Source: Colwellia sp. 12G3 (lineage in GTDB: Bacteria > Pseudomonadota > Gammaproteobacteria > Enterobacterales > Alteromonadaceae). From it: a DNA stretch of 64,000 bases. Each line of letters begins with the position of its first letter. The first letter of the stretch is position 1. The stretch spans positions 310,001 through 374,000 of the forward strand of contig NZ_PJAQ01000068.1 in the NCBI RefSeq assembly GCF_002836775.1, written 5' to 3'. Under the pieces are notes generated by a model that was given only the letters and a program-made list of their open reading frames with translations, made no database searches and had not been told where the DNA came from. Of this stretch, positions 47,765-56,315 are shown one piece after another. The position numbers were made by a program, and so were the translations under genes.

Positions 47765-47928
47765 TTATACCATTTGTATTAATTTAGTGATCAAAATTCA
47801 ATGAGGATAAATTTTCAAGTTCAAGGCGCGTGATTGAGCAATAGCGAGCTATTGGGATTGAGCGCAACGCAGAAATTGTAGATTAGGACCATTTGAAGAT
47901 GGGCAATTAATTAGTACAATTGGTATTA
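47765..47928. repeat. 164-bp inverted-repeat element (MITE-like)
   Basis: Terminal inverted repeats of 20 bp: left TTATACCATTTGTATTAATT (47765-47784) and right, reverse-complemented, TAATACCAATTGTACTAATT (from 47909-47928); 17 of 20 match. The interior is more GC-rich than its surroundings, with an imperfect palindrome around AATAGCGAGCTATT. It encodes no protein. The ends resemble those of the element at 58144-58413 (TATACCAA...). No target duplication was clear. Confidence 0.65.
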
Positions 47929-48169
47929 GTAAATCAATTTTGTGTGATTGATAGCATACGCTGTTTATATACCAGCAAGTAATTAAGGCAATGAACATCT
48001 GATTATTTATCTAACACAGACGGTAGGTCGCATTAATATTGAAGACTGAATTCAAAGCGATGAATAAATAAGGGTCATATTTTTTTGAGCGGTTTAGCTG
48101 ATGCAATAACCTATATTTAATATCGATGAGTTAAGTATTTAGTAAGCTTAGATTAGCCTAAGCTTAAAA
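47929..48169. other. Intergenic remainder after the repeat element
   Basis: About 240 bp up to the convergent glycosyltransferase gene. I see no open frame of note, no terminator with a clear T-run and no RNA gene. Confidence 0.5.
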
Positions 48170-49276
48170 TTAGACTAGGCTTTTAATGAAAGTGGTAAGC
48201 TCTGTTGCTTCTCGTTCAGCAGAGTAATGTTCTTCAACACGTTGGCGTCCGGCCAGTCCCATTTGAGCAAGTTTTGTTTCATCACCTAATAACAATGCCA
48301 TTTTATCTTTTACTGCCGTTAAATCATTGACGGGTACGACGTAACCATCAACACCTTGGCGAATAACTTCAGGCCATGCGCCTGCCTCGCTAGCAAGCAC
48401 TGCTGCACCGCTACTCATGGCTTCAAGAATAGTTAAGCCAAAACCTTCTTTTTCACTTAAGGCAACGACCAGAGACAAACTACTAAAGATCTTTGGTATA
48501 TCAGAGAAATCCTGTTCTCCTACAAATATTATACGTTCAGACAAACCAGCCTGAACAATACTGTCGTGTAATTCTTGGCTGAATTTTTTATGTTTAGGCG
48601 CTACGCCACCAACAATCACAGCGGTATAATCAGGGTAGTCATTTAATAAGTCAATGCAGCTTTGTACGAATAGGTGAACACCTTTTTGTTTTCTCACTCG
48701 TCCAAGAATAGCAATACCGTATTTACCCTTTGGCTGACTTGGTGCTAATAAATCAAGCGATTGCCAAGCGTGTTGCTTATCTTTACTCGATATATAATCG
48801 CTTGTATTAACGCCATGATAAATGATGGTACTTGGTGGGTGTTCTAAATAGCTAGCGGAAGCTTTGCACATGGCAATAACTGCGTCCATACGCCTTGTCA
48901 GCCAACAGGTAAACTTAGCACGTTTACGTTGAGCTGCAGAACTGAAAAGCAATTTTATTTTGGCTCTAAAAAGATACTTTAAGACCACACCTTGAATCAT
49001 TTCATCTACACGACGGGCATGAAAAACACGAAACTTACCATTTGATAAAGGCTTTTGACACATTTTGACCACTTGCCAAAAGCTAATCGCTAAACTAGTA
49101 TCGGTTAAATTATTTTTCCCCATGACCCGTAACGGAATCATGTCCTTTTGGTAAGATACTACTTGCAACATTGTTGAAGTAATACCTGAAAAATTCCGTT
49201 TTGAATTTCCAATGATAAGCTCAATTTCTCTATTGCTTATCTCTGGGTTAACCATCGCATCCATCAAAAATCTCAA
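48170..49276 (-). CDS. Glycosyltransferase family 4, probably LPS core
   Basis: 368 residues, GT-B fold. The N-terminal half has the acceptor-side ELIIGNSKRNFSGITSTMLQ stretch and FHARRVDEMIQGVVLKYL. The C-terminal half has GRVRKQKGVHLFVQ, then the nucleotide-sugar site SEKEGFGLTILEAMSSGAAV and AGAWPEVI. The E-x7-E motif of retaining GT4 enzymes is present (EGFGLTILE). Divergent across 135 bp from an LpxL-type acyltransferase, so a role in building the lipopolysaccharide core is likely, though not shown directly. The annotated ATG is followed by further in-frame Met codons at residues 5 and 8, so the start may be a few codons later. Confidence 0.85.
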   Translation of the reverse strand: MRFLMDAMVNPEISNREIELIIGNSKRNFSGITSTMLQVVSYQKDMIPLRVMGKNNLTDTSLAISFWQVVKMCQKPLSNGKFRVFHARRVDEMIQGVVLKYLFRAKIKLLFSSAAQRKRAKFTCWLTRRMDAVIAMCKASASYLEHPPSTIIYHGVNTSDYISSKDKQHAWQSLDLLAPSQPKGKYGIAILGRVRKQKGVHLFVQSCIDLLNDYPDYTAVIVGGVAPKHKKFSQELHDSIVQAGLSERIIFVGEQDFSDIPKIFSSLSLVVALSEKEGFGLTILEAMSSGAAVLASEAGAWPEVIRQGVDGYVVPVNDLTAVKDKMALLLGDETKLAQMGLAGRQRVEEHYSAEREATELTTFIKSLV

Positions 49277-49411
49277 ATACCAATTACTAATATATTAGTC
49301 GCTATTCTACTGTAAATTACCTCTCAAGTGCTAAATAACTTCATTGCCCAAAACAAAGTAACTTGCGTATAATCAAGCATAATCAAAATAAAGATCAGAA
49401 GAGAAAAAACA

Positions 49412-50350
49412 TTGAGCAAAAATAATGTATTACAGACTAGCTTTAAGTTATCTTTTTTATTACCCAAATACTGGCTCACATGGCTAGGTGTTTTTATTCT
49501 TTATAGTGTTTCCTGGCTCCCTTTCAAGCTACAGCTTGCTATGGGGCGTACTTTTGGACGATTAATATTTAAACTTGCTTCAAAGCGAAAACATGTTGCA
49601 TTGACCAACTTACGCTTATGTTTTCCTGAGAAAAGTGAGTCCGAACTTCAAAGTATACTAAAGAAAAATTTTGAAAATACTGGCATCGCTCTCTTTGAAA
49701 CGGGTATGGGTTGGTGGTGGCCAAACTGGCGAGTGGCGAGAAAAGTAAAGGTAACCGGGGCACACTATATTACCGATGCACAAGCACAGGGCAACGGAGT
49801 ACTTGTTTTAGCTATGCACAACTTGAGCCTGGAGATGTGCGCCCGTGGCGCAGGACTAGATAATCCATTAGTGGTTTTTTATCGACCCCATAATAATCAC
49901 TTAATGGAATTTTTCCAGCACAGAGGTCGATCTCGCTCTAACAAATATATGTTAGGAAAACGTGATGTTAAAGGTTTATTACGTGCTCTGCATAATAAAG
50001 ATGCTTGCGCGTATTTACCCGATCAAGACTACGGTCGAAATAAAAGTTTATTCTTACCTTTTTTTGCGGTAAAACAAACAGCCACCACCACCGGCACCCT
50101 TATTTTCGCTCGTCAGAAAAACACCAAAACAGTCATGATGATTCCACGTAGAAATGCCGATGATAGTGGTTATACTGTGGAAGTTTCGCCACCACTAAAT
50201 AATTTCCCGACAGATAATGACGAGCAAGATTTAATCAGAATAAACCAAGCATTAGAAAAAGCGATTCTAGTACAACCAGAACAATATATGTGGTTACACA
50301 GACGTTTTAAGACAAGGCCTAATCCAGAAGATGCCTCATTATATAAATAA
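49412..50350 (+). CDS. LpxL/LpxM-family lipid A late acyltransferase
   Basis: 312 residues with an N-terminal membrane segment (about 22-38). The catalytic HX4E motif is at H136/E141 (MHNLSLE), followed by FYRPHNNHLMEFFQHRGRSR and DQDYGRNKSLFLPFF, typical of the acyl-ACP-dependent lauroyl/myristoyl transferases that finish lipid A. The start is a TTG at 49412; the next in-frame Met codons are too far in to keep the membrane anchor. A purine-rich AGAAGAGAA upstream is the ribosome site. Which position is acylated, and with what chain, cannot be told. Confidence 0.9.
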   Translation: MSKNNVLQTSFKLSFLLPKYWLTWLGVFILYSVSWLPFKLQLAMGRTFGRLIFKLASKRKHVALTNLRLCFPEKSESELQSILKKNFENTGIALFETGMGWWWPNWRVARKVKVTGAHYITDAQAQGNGVLVLAMHNLSLEMCARGAGLDNPLVVFYRPHNNHLMEFFQHRGRSRSNKYMLGKRDVKGLLRALHNKDACAYLPDQDYGRNKSLFLPFFAVKQTATTTGTLIFARQKNTKTVMMIPRRNADDSGYTVEVSPPLNNFPTDNDEQDLIRINQALEKAILVQPEQYMWLHRRFKTRPNPEDASLYK

Positions 50351-50453
50351 TTTAAAGTTATAGCTTCAAATCAGCAATGGCTTTATTGATTTTATAATAA
50401 CGGTATTCCGTTCGTACTCAATAAATTGTATAAATTTGTATAAATATTATTCT

Positions 50454-50484
50454 TTGCGTAAAGTAAGCTAACTTCCACTATAAT
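50454..50484 (+). promoter_or_regulatory. Sigma-70-type promoter candidate
   Basis: TTGCGT (50454-50459) and consensus TATAAT (50479-50484) with a long 19-bp spacer, 33 bp before the start at 50518. The upstream region is AT-rich with a repeated TTGTATAAAT. Confidence 0.5.
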
Positions 50485-50517
50485 TAAAGTAATGATAACA
50501 AAGGTGTTAATTAATCG

Positions 50518-51216
50518 ATGAACTTTTGGCTACGGAACATTATTTTAGCGATTTTTCTCACTGCATTAGCGGCGGCTTTTTTTGCAAACCAAGACTTTTT
50601 GCTATCACTTGATGGATCCTCAGAAAAAGTTGATAAAAGTACAATTCAAGCCACTAAACCTACTTTAGCTATTCAACCTAAAAATACTGAAGATAAAGTT
50701 GTAAAAGTTCAACAAGGAAAAACTTCAACCAATGCTGCGGCGTTAGGTTTGTCTAAGTTTTATGCAAACTTACATGGCGATATGAATGGCAAGGGCCCAA
50801 AGATTCGTAACAATATCGTTTACCTTCCCGACCCAAAAGGTGACTTAGCTAAAATATTGCAAGCGAGAGAAATGGTGGTGCGTCCTTATCGAGATAATTG
50901 GCGTGGCAGTATTGAGTCTAGGCCTTTTCGAACTGGTGAAACCTTAAATCAAAAACTAGCTGAGTATTCTGAAAAAGATGGCATAGATTTAATTTGGTGG
51001 CTAAATCGTGATTATTTAGTGAAAGACCCGTTTAGAATAGAAAAAGACATTTTAAAAACCTCTTTTCAAGTAGCTAAAGCTATTGAAGGGCATTTTGAGT
51101 CAGGCCTTTCTATTTTCTTCTGTAATCGTCAGCGCGCTATCGTAGTCATTGAAAGTGCCCCTCACCCCTTTTTGGATGAGGAATGCATTTCTCTTGCGGG
51201 TGAAAACCCTTATTAA
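50518..51216 (+). CDS. TcpQ/PilL-type C-terminal domain protein
   Basis: 232 residues: a membrane anchor or signal (about 5-23), a low-complexity linker (about 35-75), and a C-terminal domain. The stretch GETLNQKLAEYSEKDGIDLI, followed by WWLNRDYLVKDPF and SFQVAKAIEGHF, is the pattern of the toxin-coregulated pilus protein Q C-terminal family, which occurs in pilus and secretion accessory proteins. There are two Cys residues near the C-terminus (FFCNRQ and EECISL) that could form a disulfide in the periplasm. No pilus genes are nearby, so this lone copy's role is unknown. Confidence 0.7.
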   Translation: MNFWLRNIILAIFLTALAAAFFANQDFLLSLDGSSEKVDKSTIQATKPTLAIQPKNTEDKVVKVQQGKTSTNAAALGLSKFYANLHGDMNGKGPKIRNNIVYLPDPKGDLAKILQAREMVVRPYRDNWRGSIESRPFRTGETLNQKLAEYSEKDGIDLIWWLNRDYLVKDPFRIEKDILKTSFQVAKAIEGHFESGLSIFFCNRQRAIVVIESAPHPFLDEECISLAGENPY

Positions 51217-51271
51217 TCTACTTACCAATTAATATGACCAAGCAATCAACTTACCTTATTAATCGTCTGTA

Positions 51272-54118
51272 CTAATCAATAAGGCGTTTTTGCCAAATAT
51301 CAGTAATAGCACCTTGCCCTGTTACCTTTTGCCTATCGATTAATTGTCCTGCATTTTGCATTGCCGCTTGATGCCCTAGCGCTCTTAACTTTTGATACAT
51401 ATTACTTAACTGCTGTTGTTCAATTTCTTCCAATAAGCCCAGTTTCAATAAACATTTAAATATTCCTAAATTATCACAAAAATTCATTAACTCATGACAT
51501 TGATGGGCATGTGCCAGTACTAAAAACTGAGCAAGAAATTCAATATCGACTAAACCGCCCTTTCCCTGTTTAATATCAAAATGTGATTCACTTGATGTAC
51601 CTAAATGGCTACGCATTTTTTCTCGCATAGTGATAATGTCGCTTTTAAGTTCGTTGAACTCTCTTGGTTGAGATAAGACATCTTGACGAATAGTAATGAA
51701 CTGTTGGTGAAGTTCATCATTCCCATAAATCATCCGAGCTCTAACTAACGCTTGATGTTCCCACGTCCAAGCATCTTCACGTTGATATTGAGCAAAAGTA
51801 TTTAAATGTACTACCAACAGTCCTGAGTTGCCTGACGGCCTTAAACGCATATCTAACTCATATAAAATCCCACTATTCATACGGGTGTTGAAAATATGCA
51901 TAATACGTTGTGCCAACTTCATGTAAAACTGGCTTGCTGGTAGTGATTTACTGCCGGTTGTCACTTCATCAGGCTGACTATGATGAACAAACACTAAATC
52001 TAAGTCTGAGCTATAACCTAACTCTACCCCGCCAGTTTTACCGTAAGCAATAACACCAAATCCTTTTTCCTTTACGCCATCTAAACACGATGTAGGCACA
52101 CCAAAGCGTTCGCTAACTTGTTGCCAAGCAAGGTTTATCACTTCAGATAAAATGGCTTCAGCTAAGGACGTTAAGTGTTCACTGATTTTTGCTACCGGTA
52201 ATACATCAGCAATTTCTGCCGCCGCAATACGTAATTGTTGTGATTGTTTAAACTGACGAAGAGACTCCATTTGTGCTTCAAGGTCCTCCTCTGGAATTCT
52301 TAACATGCGCTCACGCAACTCTACCGCATAAGATGACAGTTTCGGTGGGTTATGCAGTAACTTGGGATCAATAAGTTCATCAAGTAAAATAGGATATTTC
52401 GCAATATAATCTGTCACCCAACTACTGGCTTGGCATAAATGAATAAGTTGCTTTAACGCGCCTTCATTTTCAAAAAGTAGCTCTAGGTAGGCGGTACGGG
52501 TCACTATTTTACTAAAGACTTGCAATACTCTAGCTAAAACTTGTTCTGCCATTTCATTTTTCTGTAATCGACATAAAAGTAGCGGGATTAATTTATCTAA
52601 AACCAGTCGACCTCTATTACCTAAACTGCGTTTACCTGTGTCCTCTCTAAAATCATGCAGTATTTGCCAAACCTTATCACTTTGCCAAGCAATAGCTTCT
52701 TGATCTAACCAAGCGATAGATTCTTCATCACTCCATCGGCTATGCCACAGTGTTACCCAGTGTTCGTCTGCCGCTTGATGATTTGGACTATCAAGTCCAA
52801 TGAGTAAATCAAATTCTTGGTGAACGCCAGTCATATGCTTGGCTAAAACAACTAAAAAATCTGCCCAGGTATCAATGGCAAGCACCGCTAATAATCGCTG
52901 CTGATCAAGTTCATTATCGGGTAATGTTTGCGTTTGCTTGTCGGCTAATGCCTGAATAATATTTTCTACACGTCTTAAGAAACGGTAAGCGTTTTCTAAT
53001 ACGGCTTTATTCGCTTCATTAATTTCACCCGATGCAACCAGTTTAGGCAAAACAGTTAATAAATTGCGTTGCTGAAGCTCTTTTACCCGACCACCTCGAA
53101 TCAATTGAAAAACTTGTACAATAAACTCTATTTCGCGAATACCGCCAGCACCAAGTTTTATATTATTGATTAATTGCTTGCGACGTACTTCTTGAGCAAT
53201 CATCATTTTCATGCGGCGCAAACTATCTATGACACTAAAGTCAATGTAACGTCGATAAACAAAAGGCCTGAGCATACTTGATAGCTGTTCATGGTATTTA
53301 GATTCACCAATAACCCTAGCTTTCAACATGGCGTAACGCTCCCAATCACGCCCTTGCTCTTGGTAATAATCTTCCATAGCATTAAAAGTCAGCACCAGTG
53401 GACCACTGTCACCAAAAGGGCGTAAGCGCATATCTACTCGATAAGCAAAGCCATCGCAAGTTATTTGATGTAGTGAAGCAATGAGCTTTTGTGCTAAACG
53501 AGTAAAGAACTGTTGATTATCCATGCTGCGACGACAGCCTTGAGTTTCTCCACTTTCGGGGTAAGTAAAAATCAAATCAATATCGGAGGAAAAATTTAAT
53601 TCTTTACCACCGAGTTTCCCCATGCCATAAACCAGTAAAACTTGCTGCTCTCCCTGCTTATTGGATGGAGTACCCCACTTTTGCTGACAAAAATTAGTGA
53701 GCCATTCTAAGCTGGCTAAAATAAGCTCATCTGCTAACGATGATAATCGCGCTAACGAGTTGTCTAAGCTAATATTAAACACTAAATCATCAAGCGCTAT
53801 TTTAACCATTTGTTGTAAGCGAAAGTGTCTAACAATTCGATGTAGTTGCGCTTCATCAATGCAGTCGGTTAATTGTTCAAGCAACAGGCTTTTATAGTCT
53901 GGTAACACTTCTTGGGTTGGTTTTTTAAAAAGCTCAATAACAAGCTCAGGAGCTTGTAATGCGCTGTTAAGAATAAAGTCACTTAACGTAATGGCTTGCT
54001 TAAAAGCGTTAAGTTGCACTTCTGATAACACATCACATGCAGTGCTATGTTGCTCGATAAAGTGTTGCCAATTCGTTATTTGTTGTTGTTGTAAAAGTGG
54101 GGAAAAGGATAATGTCAC
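51272..54118 (-). CDS. glnE: Bifunctional glutamine synthetase adenylyltransferase/deadenylase
   Basis: 948 residues, usual GlnE length. Two nucleotidyltransferase domains: N-terminal deadenylylase with YGMGKLGGKELNFSSDIDLI, and C-terminal adenylylase with YGKTGGVELGYSSDLDLVF; each is followed by its helical domain (for example KLGAGGIREIEFIVQ and KQGKGGLVDIEFLAQF). It controls glutamine synthetase by adding or removing AMP in response to PII and glutamine. The start is GTG at 54118-54116, with TAAGGA upstream. It is divergent from the envelope cluster beginning at 54249. Confidence 0.96.
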   Translation of the reverse strand: MTLSFSPLLQQQQITNWQHFIEQHSTACDVLSEVQLNAFKQAITLSDFILNSALQAPELVIELFKKPTQEVLPDYKSLLLEQLTDCIDEAQLHRIVRHFRLQQMVKIALDDLVFNISLDNSLARLSSLADELILASLEWLTNFCQQKWGTPSNKQGEQQVLLVYGMGKLGGKELNFSSDIDLIFTYPESGETQGCRRSMDNQQFFTRLAQKLIASLHQITCDGFAYRVDMRLRPFGDSGPLVLTFNAMEDYYQEQGRDWERYAMLKARVIGESKYHEQLSSMLRPFVYRRYIDFSVIDSLRRMKMMIAQEVRRKQLINNIKLGAGGIREIEFIVQVFQLIRGGRVKELQQRNLLTVLPKLVASGEINEANKAVLENAYRFLRRVENIIQALADKQTQTLPDNELDQQRLLAVLAIDTWADFLVVLAKHMTGVHQEFDLLIGLDSPNHQAADEHWVTLWHSRWSDEESIAWLDQEAIAWQSDKVWQILHDFREDTGKRSLGNRGRLVLDKLIPLLLCRLQKNEMAEQVLARVLQVFSKIVTRTAYLELLFENEGALKQLIHLCQASSWVTDYIAKYPILLDELIDPKLLHNPPKLSSYAVELRERMLRIPEEDLEAQMESLRQFKQSQQLRIAAAEIADVLPVAKISEHLTSLAEAILSEVINLAWQQVSERFGVPTSCLDGVKEKGFGVIAYGKTGGVELGYSSDLDLVFVHHSQPDEVTTGSKSLPASQFYMKLAQRIMHIFNTRMNSGILYELDMRLRPSGNSGLLVVHLNTFAQYQREDAWTWEHQALVRARMIYGNDELHQQFITIRQDVLSQPREFNELKSDIITMREKMRSHLGTSSESHFDIKQGKGGLVDIEFLAQFLVLAHAHQCHELMNFCDNLGIFKCLLKLGLLEEIEQQQLSNMYQKLRALGHQAAMQNAGQLIDRQKVTGQGAITDIWQKRLID

Positions 54119-54152
54119 AAGAATTCCTTATATTATGCAAGCGTTGCCTATA

Positions 54153-54208
54153 GACATAATATGTCGTTAATGGTATTAATTGACAATTGTCTATGCTTAG
54201 TCGCTAAT
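54153..54208 (+). promoter_or_regulatory. GACATAATATGTC palindrome and promoter for the lipoprotein-DUF350 genes
   Basis: The 13-bp perfect palindrome GACATAATATGTC is at 54153-54165. Downstream lie TTGACA (54180-54185) and, after a 17-bp spacer, GCTAAT (54203-54208), a plausible sigma-70 promoter for the gene starting near 54249. The -35 overlaps a second small palindrome GACAATTGTC (54182-54191). The palindrome is centred about 24 bp upstream of the -35, an activator-like position. Two more copies of the same 13-mer lie at 58092-58104 and 58128-58140. Confidence 0.6.
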
Positions 54209-54248
54209 ATTAATTTATTTATTTCGATAACATAGCATTTTTGAGGAG

Positions 54249-55238
54249 ATGATGGCAGAAATGCACTTACTAAAAACACCTTTTTTATTACTCTTGATCA
54301 TAATTACAACGCTTAGCTTAGCTGGCTGTGGTGATCCCGTGAAAGAGCAAATCGAACAGCAACTACCTATTACTGAAAAAAGAGTGACTCAGTTAGGTGA
54401 TGCATTAAACAATGGTCAAGTACGCAATGCCAGCTTAATCAACCAATACGCTGATAAAGTAATGGTTAATAAAGCTAATTTAGCACCATTGATCAATGAA
54501 TTTCGTAAAGATGCTTCCACTGATGGCCCTATGTATAAAGCGCTGTTAGATAGAATTAATACCGCTAAGACTCAGCCACAAATGTTTGAATCTTCGCAGG
54601 CGCTTTATAATGAATTACTTAATATTTACCAAGCGGCAGACCCCGTCCTATATTCTGACGCATTAAGTGATCCTCTTAATGTATTGGCGGATATGTCTGA
54701 TGGTCAACTGCCTCGTATTAATTCCTTATCAAAATCACAAAGTCAGCAAGCTAATAATGCTCAAGACTTTGGTACTGGTGAGCAGTTAATTGGTAATCCC
54801 AGTTATGGTAACTGGCAAACCGGTAGTAATGGTATGTCTTTTTGGGCTTGGTATGGCATGTACTCAATGATGGGTGACATGTTTGGTCGCCGTACCTATT
54901 ATAATGATTGGGGCAGACAACGTAATTATAGCTATTACAACGATTATGGCAGAACACGTTACAGCTCCCCTGGTCAATTAAAGAATCAAACCTCACTTGA
55001 TACCCGCACTAAAAAATCATTTAGTAGTCGCGGACAAAAGTTTACTAGCCCTTATAGTAAAAACAGAACGGGATCATCAAGCTTATCAGGCCAAAGTAAA
55101 ACAGCCCAAACGAGTTCTAATCGCTTTCGCACCAATAGCATAAAGAAAAGCAGTTATGCCACTCCGTCTAAAAGTAAGAATTCTAGTTTTAGAAACTCAA
55201 ACACCAACACATCACGCGGCTTTAGACGCGGGAAGTAA
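54249..55238 (+). CDS. Lipoprotein with Ser/Arg/Lys-rich basic tail (YgiB/YjfM-like position)
   Basis: 329 residues. Lipobox LSLAGC (C27), followed by Gly-Asp, a +2/+3 pair that may favour inner-membrane retention only weakly. A helical region (about 30-150) precedes an aromatic Gly/Met-rich segment (FWAWYGMYSMMGDMFGRR). A long tail of Ser, Arg, Lys, Asn and Tyr follows (about 215-329, ending SRGFRRGK), very basic and probably disordered. The plan (lipobox, hydrophobic FW patch, Ser/Arg tail ending SRG) recalls E. coli YgiB/YjfM (DUF1190), but I see no certain homology. GAGGAG abuts the first ATG, so the ATG at 54252 may be used. First gene of the cluster with DUF350. Confidence 0.72.
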   Translation: MMAEMHLLKTPFLLLLIIITTLSLAGCGDPVKEQIEQQLPITEKRVTQLGDALNNGQVRNASLINQYADKVMVNKANLAPLINEFRKDASTDGPMYKALLDRINTAKTQPQMFESSQALYNELLNIYQAADPVLYSDALSDPLNVLADMSDGQLPRINSLSKSQSQQANNAQDFGTGEQLIGNPSYGNWQTGSNGMSFWAWYGMYSMMGDMFGRRTYYNDWGRQRNYSYYNDYGRTRYSSPGQLKNQTSLDTRTKKSFSSRGQKFTSPYSKNRTGSSSLSGQSKTAQTSSNRFRTNSIKKSSYATPSKSKNSSFRNSNTNTSRGFRRGK

Positions 55239-55280
55239 CGAATAAGTCGACAATAAAAAAAGAATAGGAACAACAAAATT

Positions 55281-56183
55281 ATGAATACATTCATCGAACT
55301 CGTTGGTGTTAATCAAGACTTACTCGTTTATTTGGCTATTGATGTTTCCATAGCTATCTTGCTATTAGGTGCTATGCGATTCCTTTCAGGAATTACTGCT
55401 AAGGTAAACAGTACAGAAGAGTTGGCCAAAGAAGATAACTTCGCTTTTGGCATCAGTGTTGCGGGTAGCGTATTAGCACTCGGTATTGTACTTACTGGCG
55501 CGATTTCGGGAGAAGCCGCAAGTAGTTACTCAATGGAAGCTATTGGCATGCTGGCATACGGCGGGTATGGTTTATTACTTATAAAAATTGGTCGTATTAT
55601 TCAAGATAAAGTAGCGCTACAGCACTTAGATAAAAATGCGCTAATTATAGAAAAAAATCTTACCATTGGCATTATTGATGCCGCGGGCGCTATTGCCACT
55701 GCGATAATTATTCGTGCAGTCTTACTTTGGGTAGACGGACTAGATTTTAGTACATTTATCGCTATCACAAGTGGCTTTATTGTAGCTCAAACCATGTTAG
55801 TCATCGTCACTCGACTTCGTGAGCAGCAATATGCGAAAAACAATCAAGAAGATTGCCTGCAAGAAGCCTTCAGCAATGGGCAGCTTGCTTTAGCCATTAG
55901 ATATAGTGGTCAAGTAATTAGTACGGCTTTAGCGGTGACTGCTGCCAGTCATTTCCTAACCTATAGTCCTGAAACCTTAGTTGTTAACTTACTTGGCTGG
56001 TTAGTGTTTGGTATTGTCATGACGTTGATCGTAGGTCTACTAACAGCCTTAGCTAAGCGTATTGTGCTTTGGGGGATCAATTTAGTTGAAGAAGTTGATC
56101 AACAACATAATATAGGTGTTGCTAGTATTGAAATGGCAACCAGTATTGCTATTGCCTTAATATTAACGGCGCTTATGGCCTAA
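55281..56183 (+). CDS. Duplicated DUF350 membrane protein (YjfL-like)
   Basis: 300 residues with about eight membrane helices in two similar halves (about 1-140 and 145-300). Both halves carry the DUF350 pattern: DNFAFGISVAGSVLALGIVLTG in the first and NGQLALAIRYSGQVISTAL in the second. The E. coli YjfL unit is a single DUF350 of ~130 residues, so this is the tandem form. DUF350 proteins are regularly coded beside PspA-like proteins, DUF2491 and polyamine enzymes. Function unproven; a channel-like or stress-sensing membrane role has only been suggested. It lies 42 bp after the lipoprotein gene. Confidence 0.85.
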   Translation: MNTFIELVGVNQDLLVYLAIDVSIAILLLGAMRFLSGITAKVNSTEELAKEDNFAFGISVAGSVLALGIVLTGAISGEAASSYSMEAIGMLAYGGYGLLLIKIGRIIQDKVALQHLDKNALIIEKNLTIGIIDAAGAIATAIIIRAVLLWVDGLDFSTFIAITSGFIVAQTMLVIVTRLREQQYAKNNQEDCLQEAFSNGQLALAIRYSGQVISTALAVTAASHFLTYSPETLVVNLLGWLVFGIVMTLIVGLLTALAKRIVLWGINLVEEVDQQHNIGVASIEMATSIAIALILTALMA

Positions 56184-56207
56184 TAACATCAGTTAGTGAA
56201 TAAGTTC

Positions 56208-56247
56208 ACCGCTATTGTGCTTTTAAGCGCTGGCGGTGTGTTTTATT
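56208..56247 (+). terminator. Nested stem-loop after the DUF350 gene
   Basis: CACCGCTA (56208-56215) pairs with TGGCGGTG (56232-56239) with one G-T pair, enclosing GCTT-TT-AAGC, then TGTTTTATT. It is a partial terminator or an attenuator between DUF350 and the spermidine synthase-like gene. Confidence 0.5.
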
Positions 56248-56315
56248 AAAGACTCTTTAAATTCCATATTTTATCTCCCTATCCCACAAATACTAATTAT
56301 TAACGATTAACTTAT

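Noticed and set aside
50518-51216. Part of a type IV pilus gene cluster
   Set aside because: Only one TcpQ-like domain protein is present, flanked by lipid A and glnE genes; no pilin, ATPase or secretin genes occur nearby.
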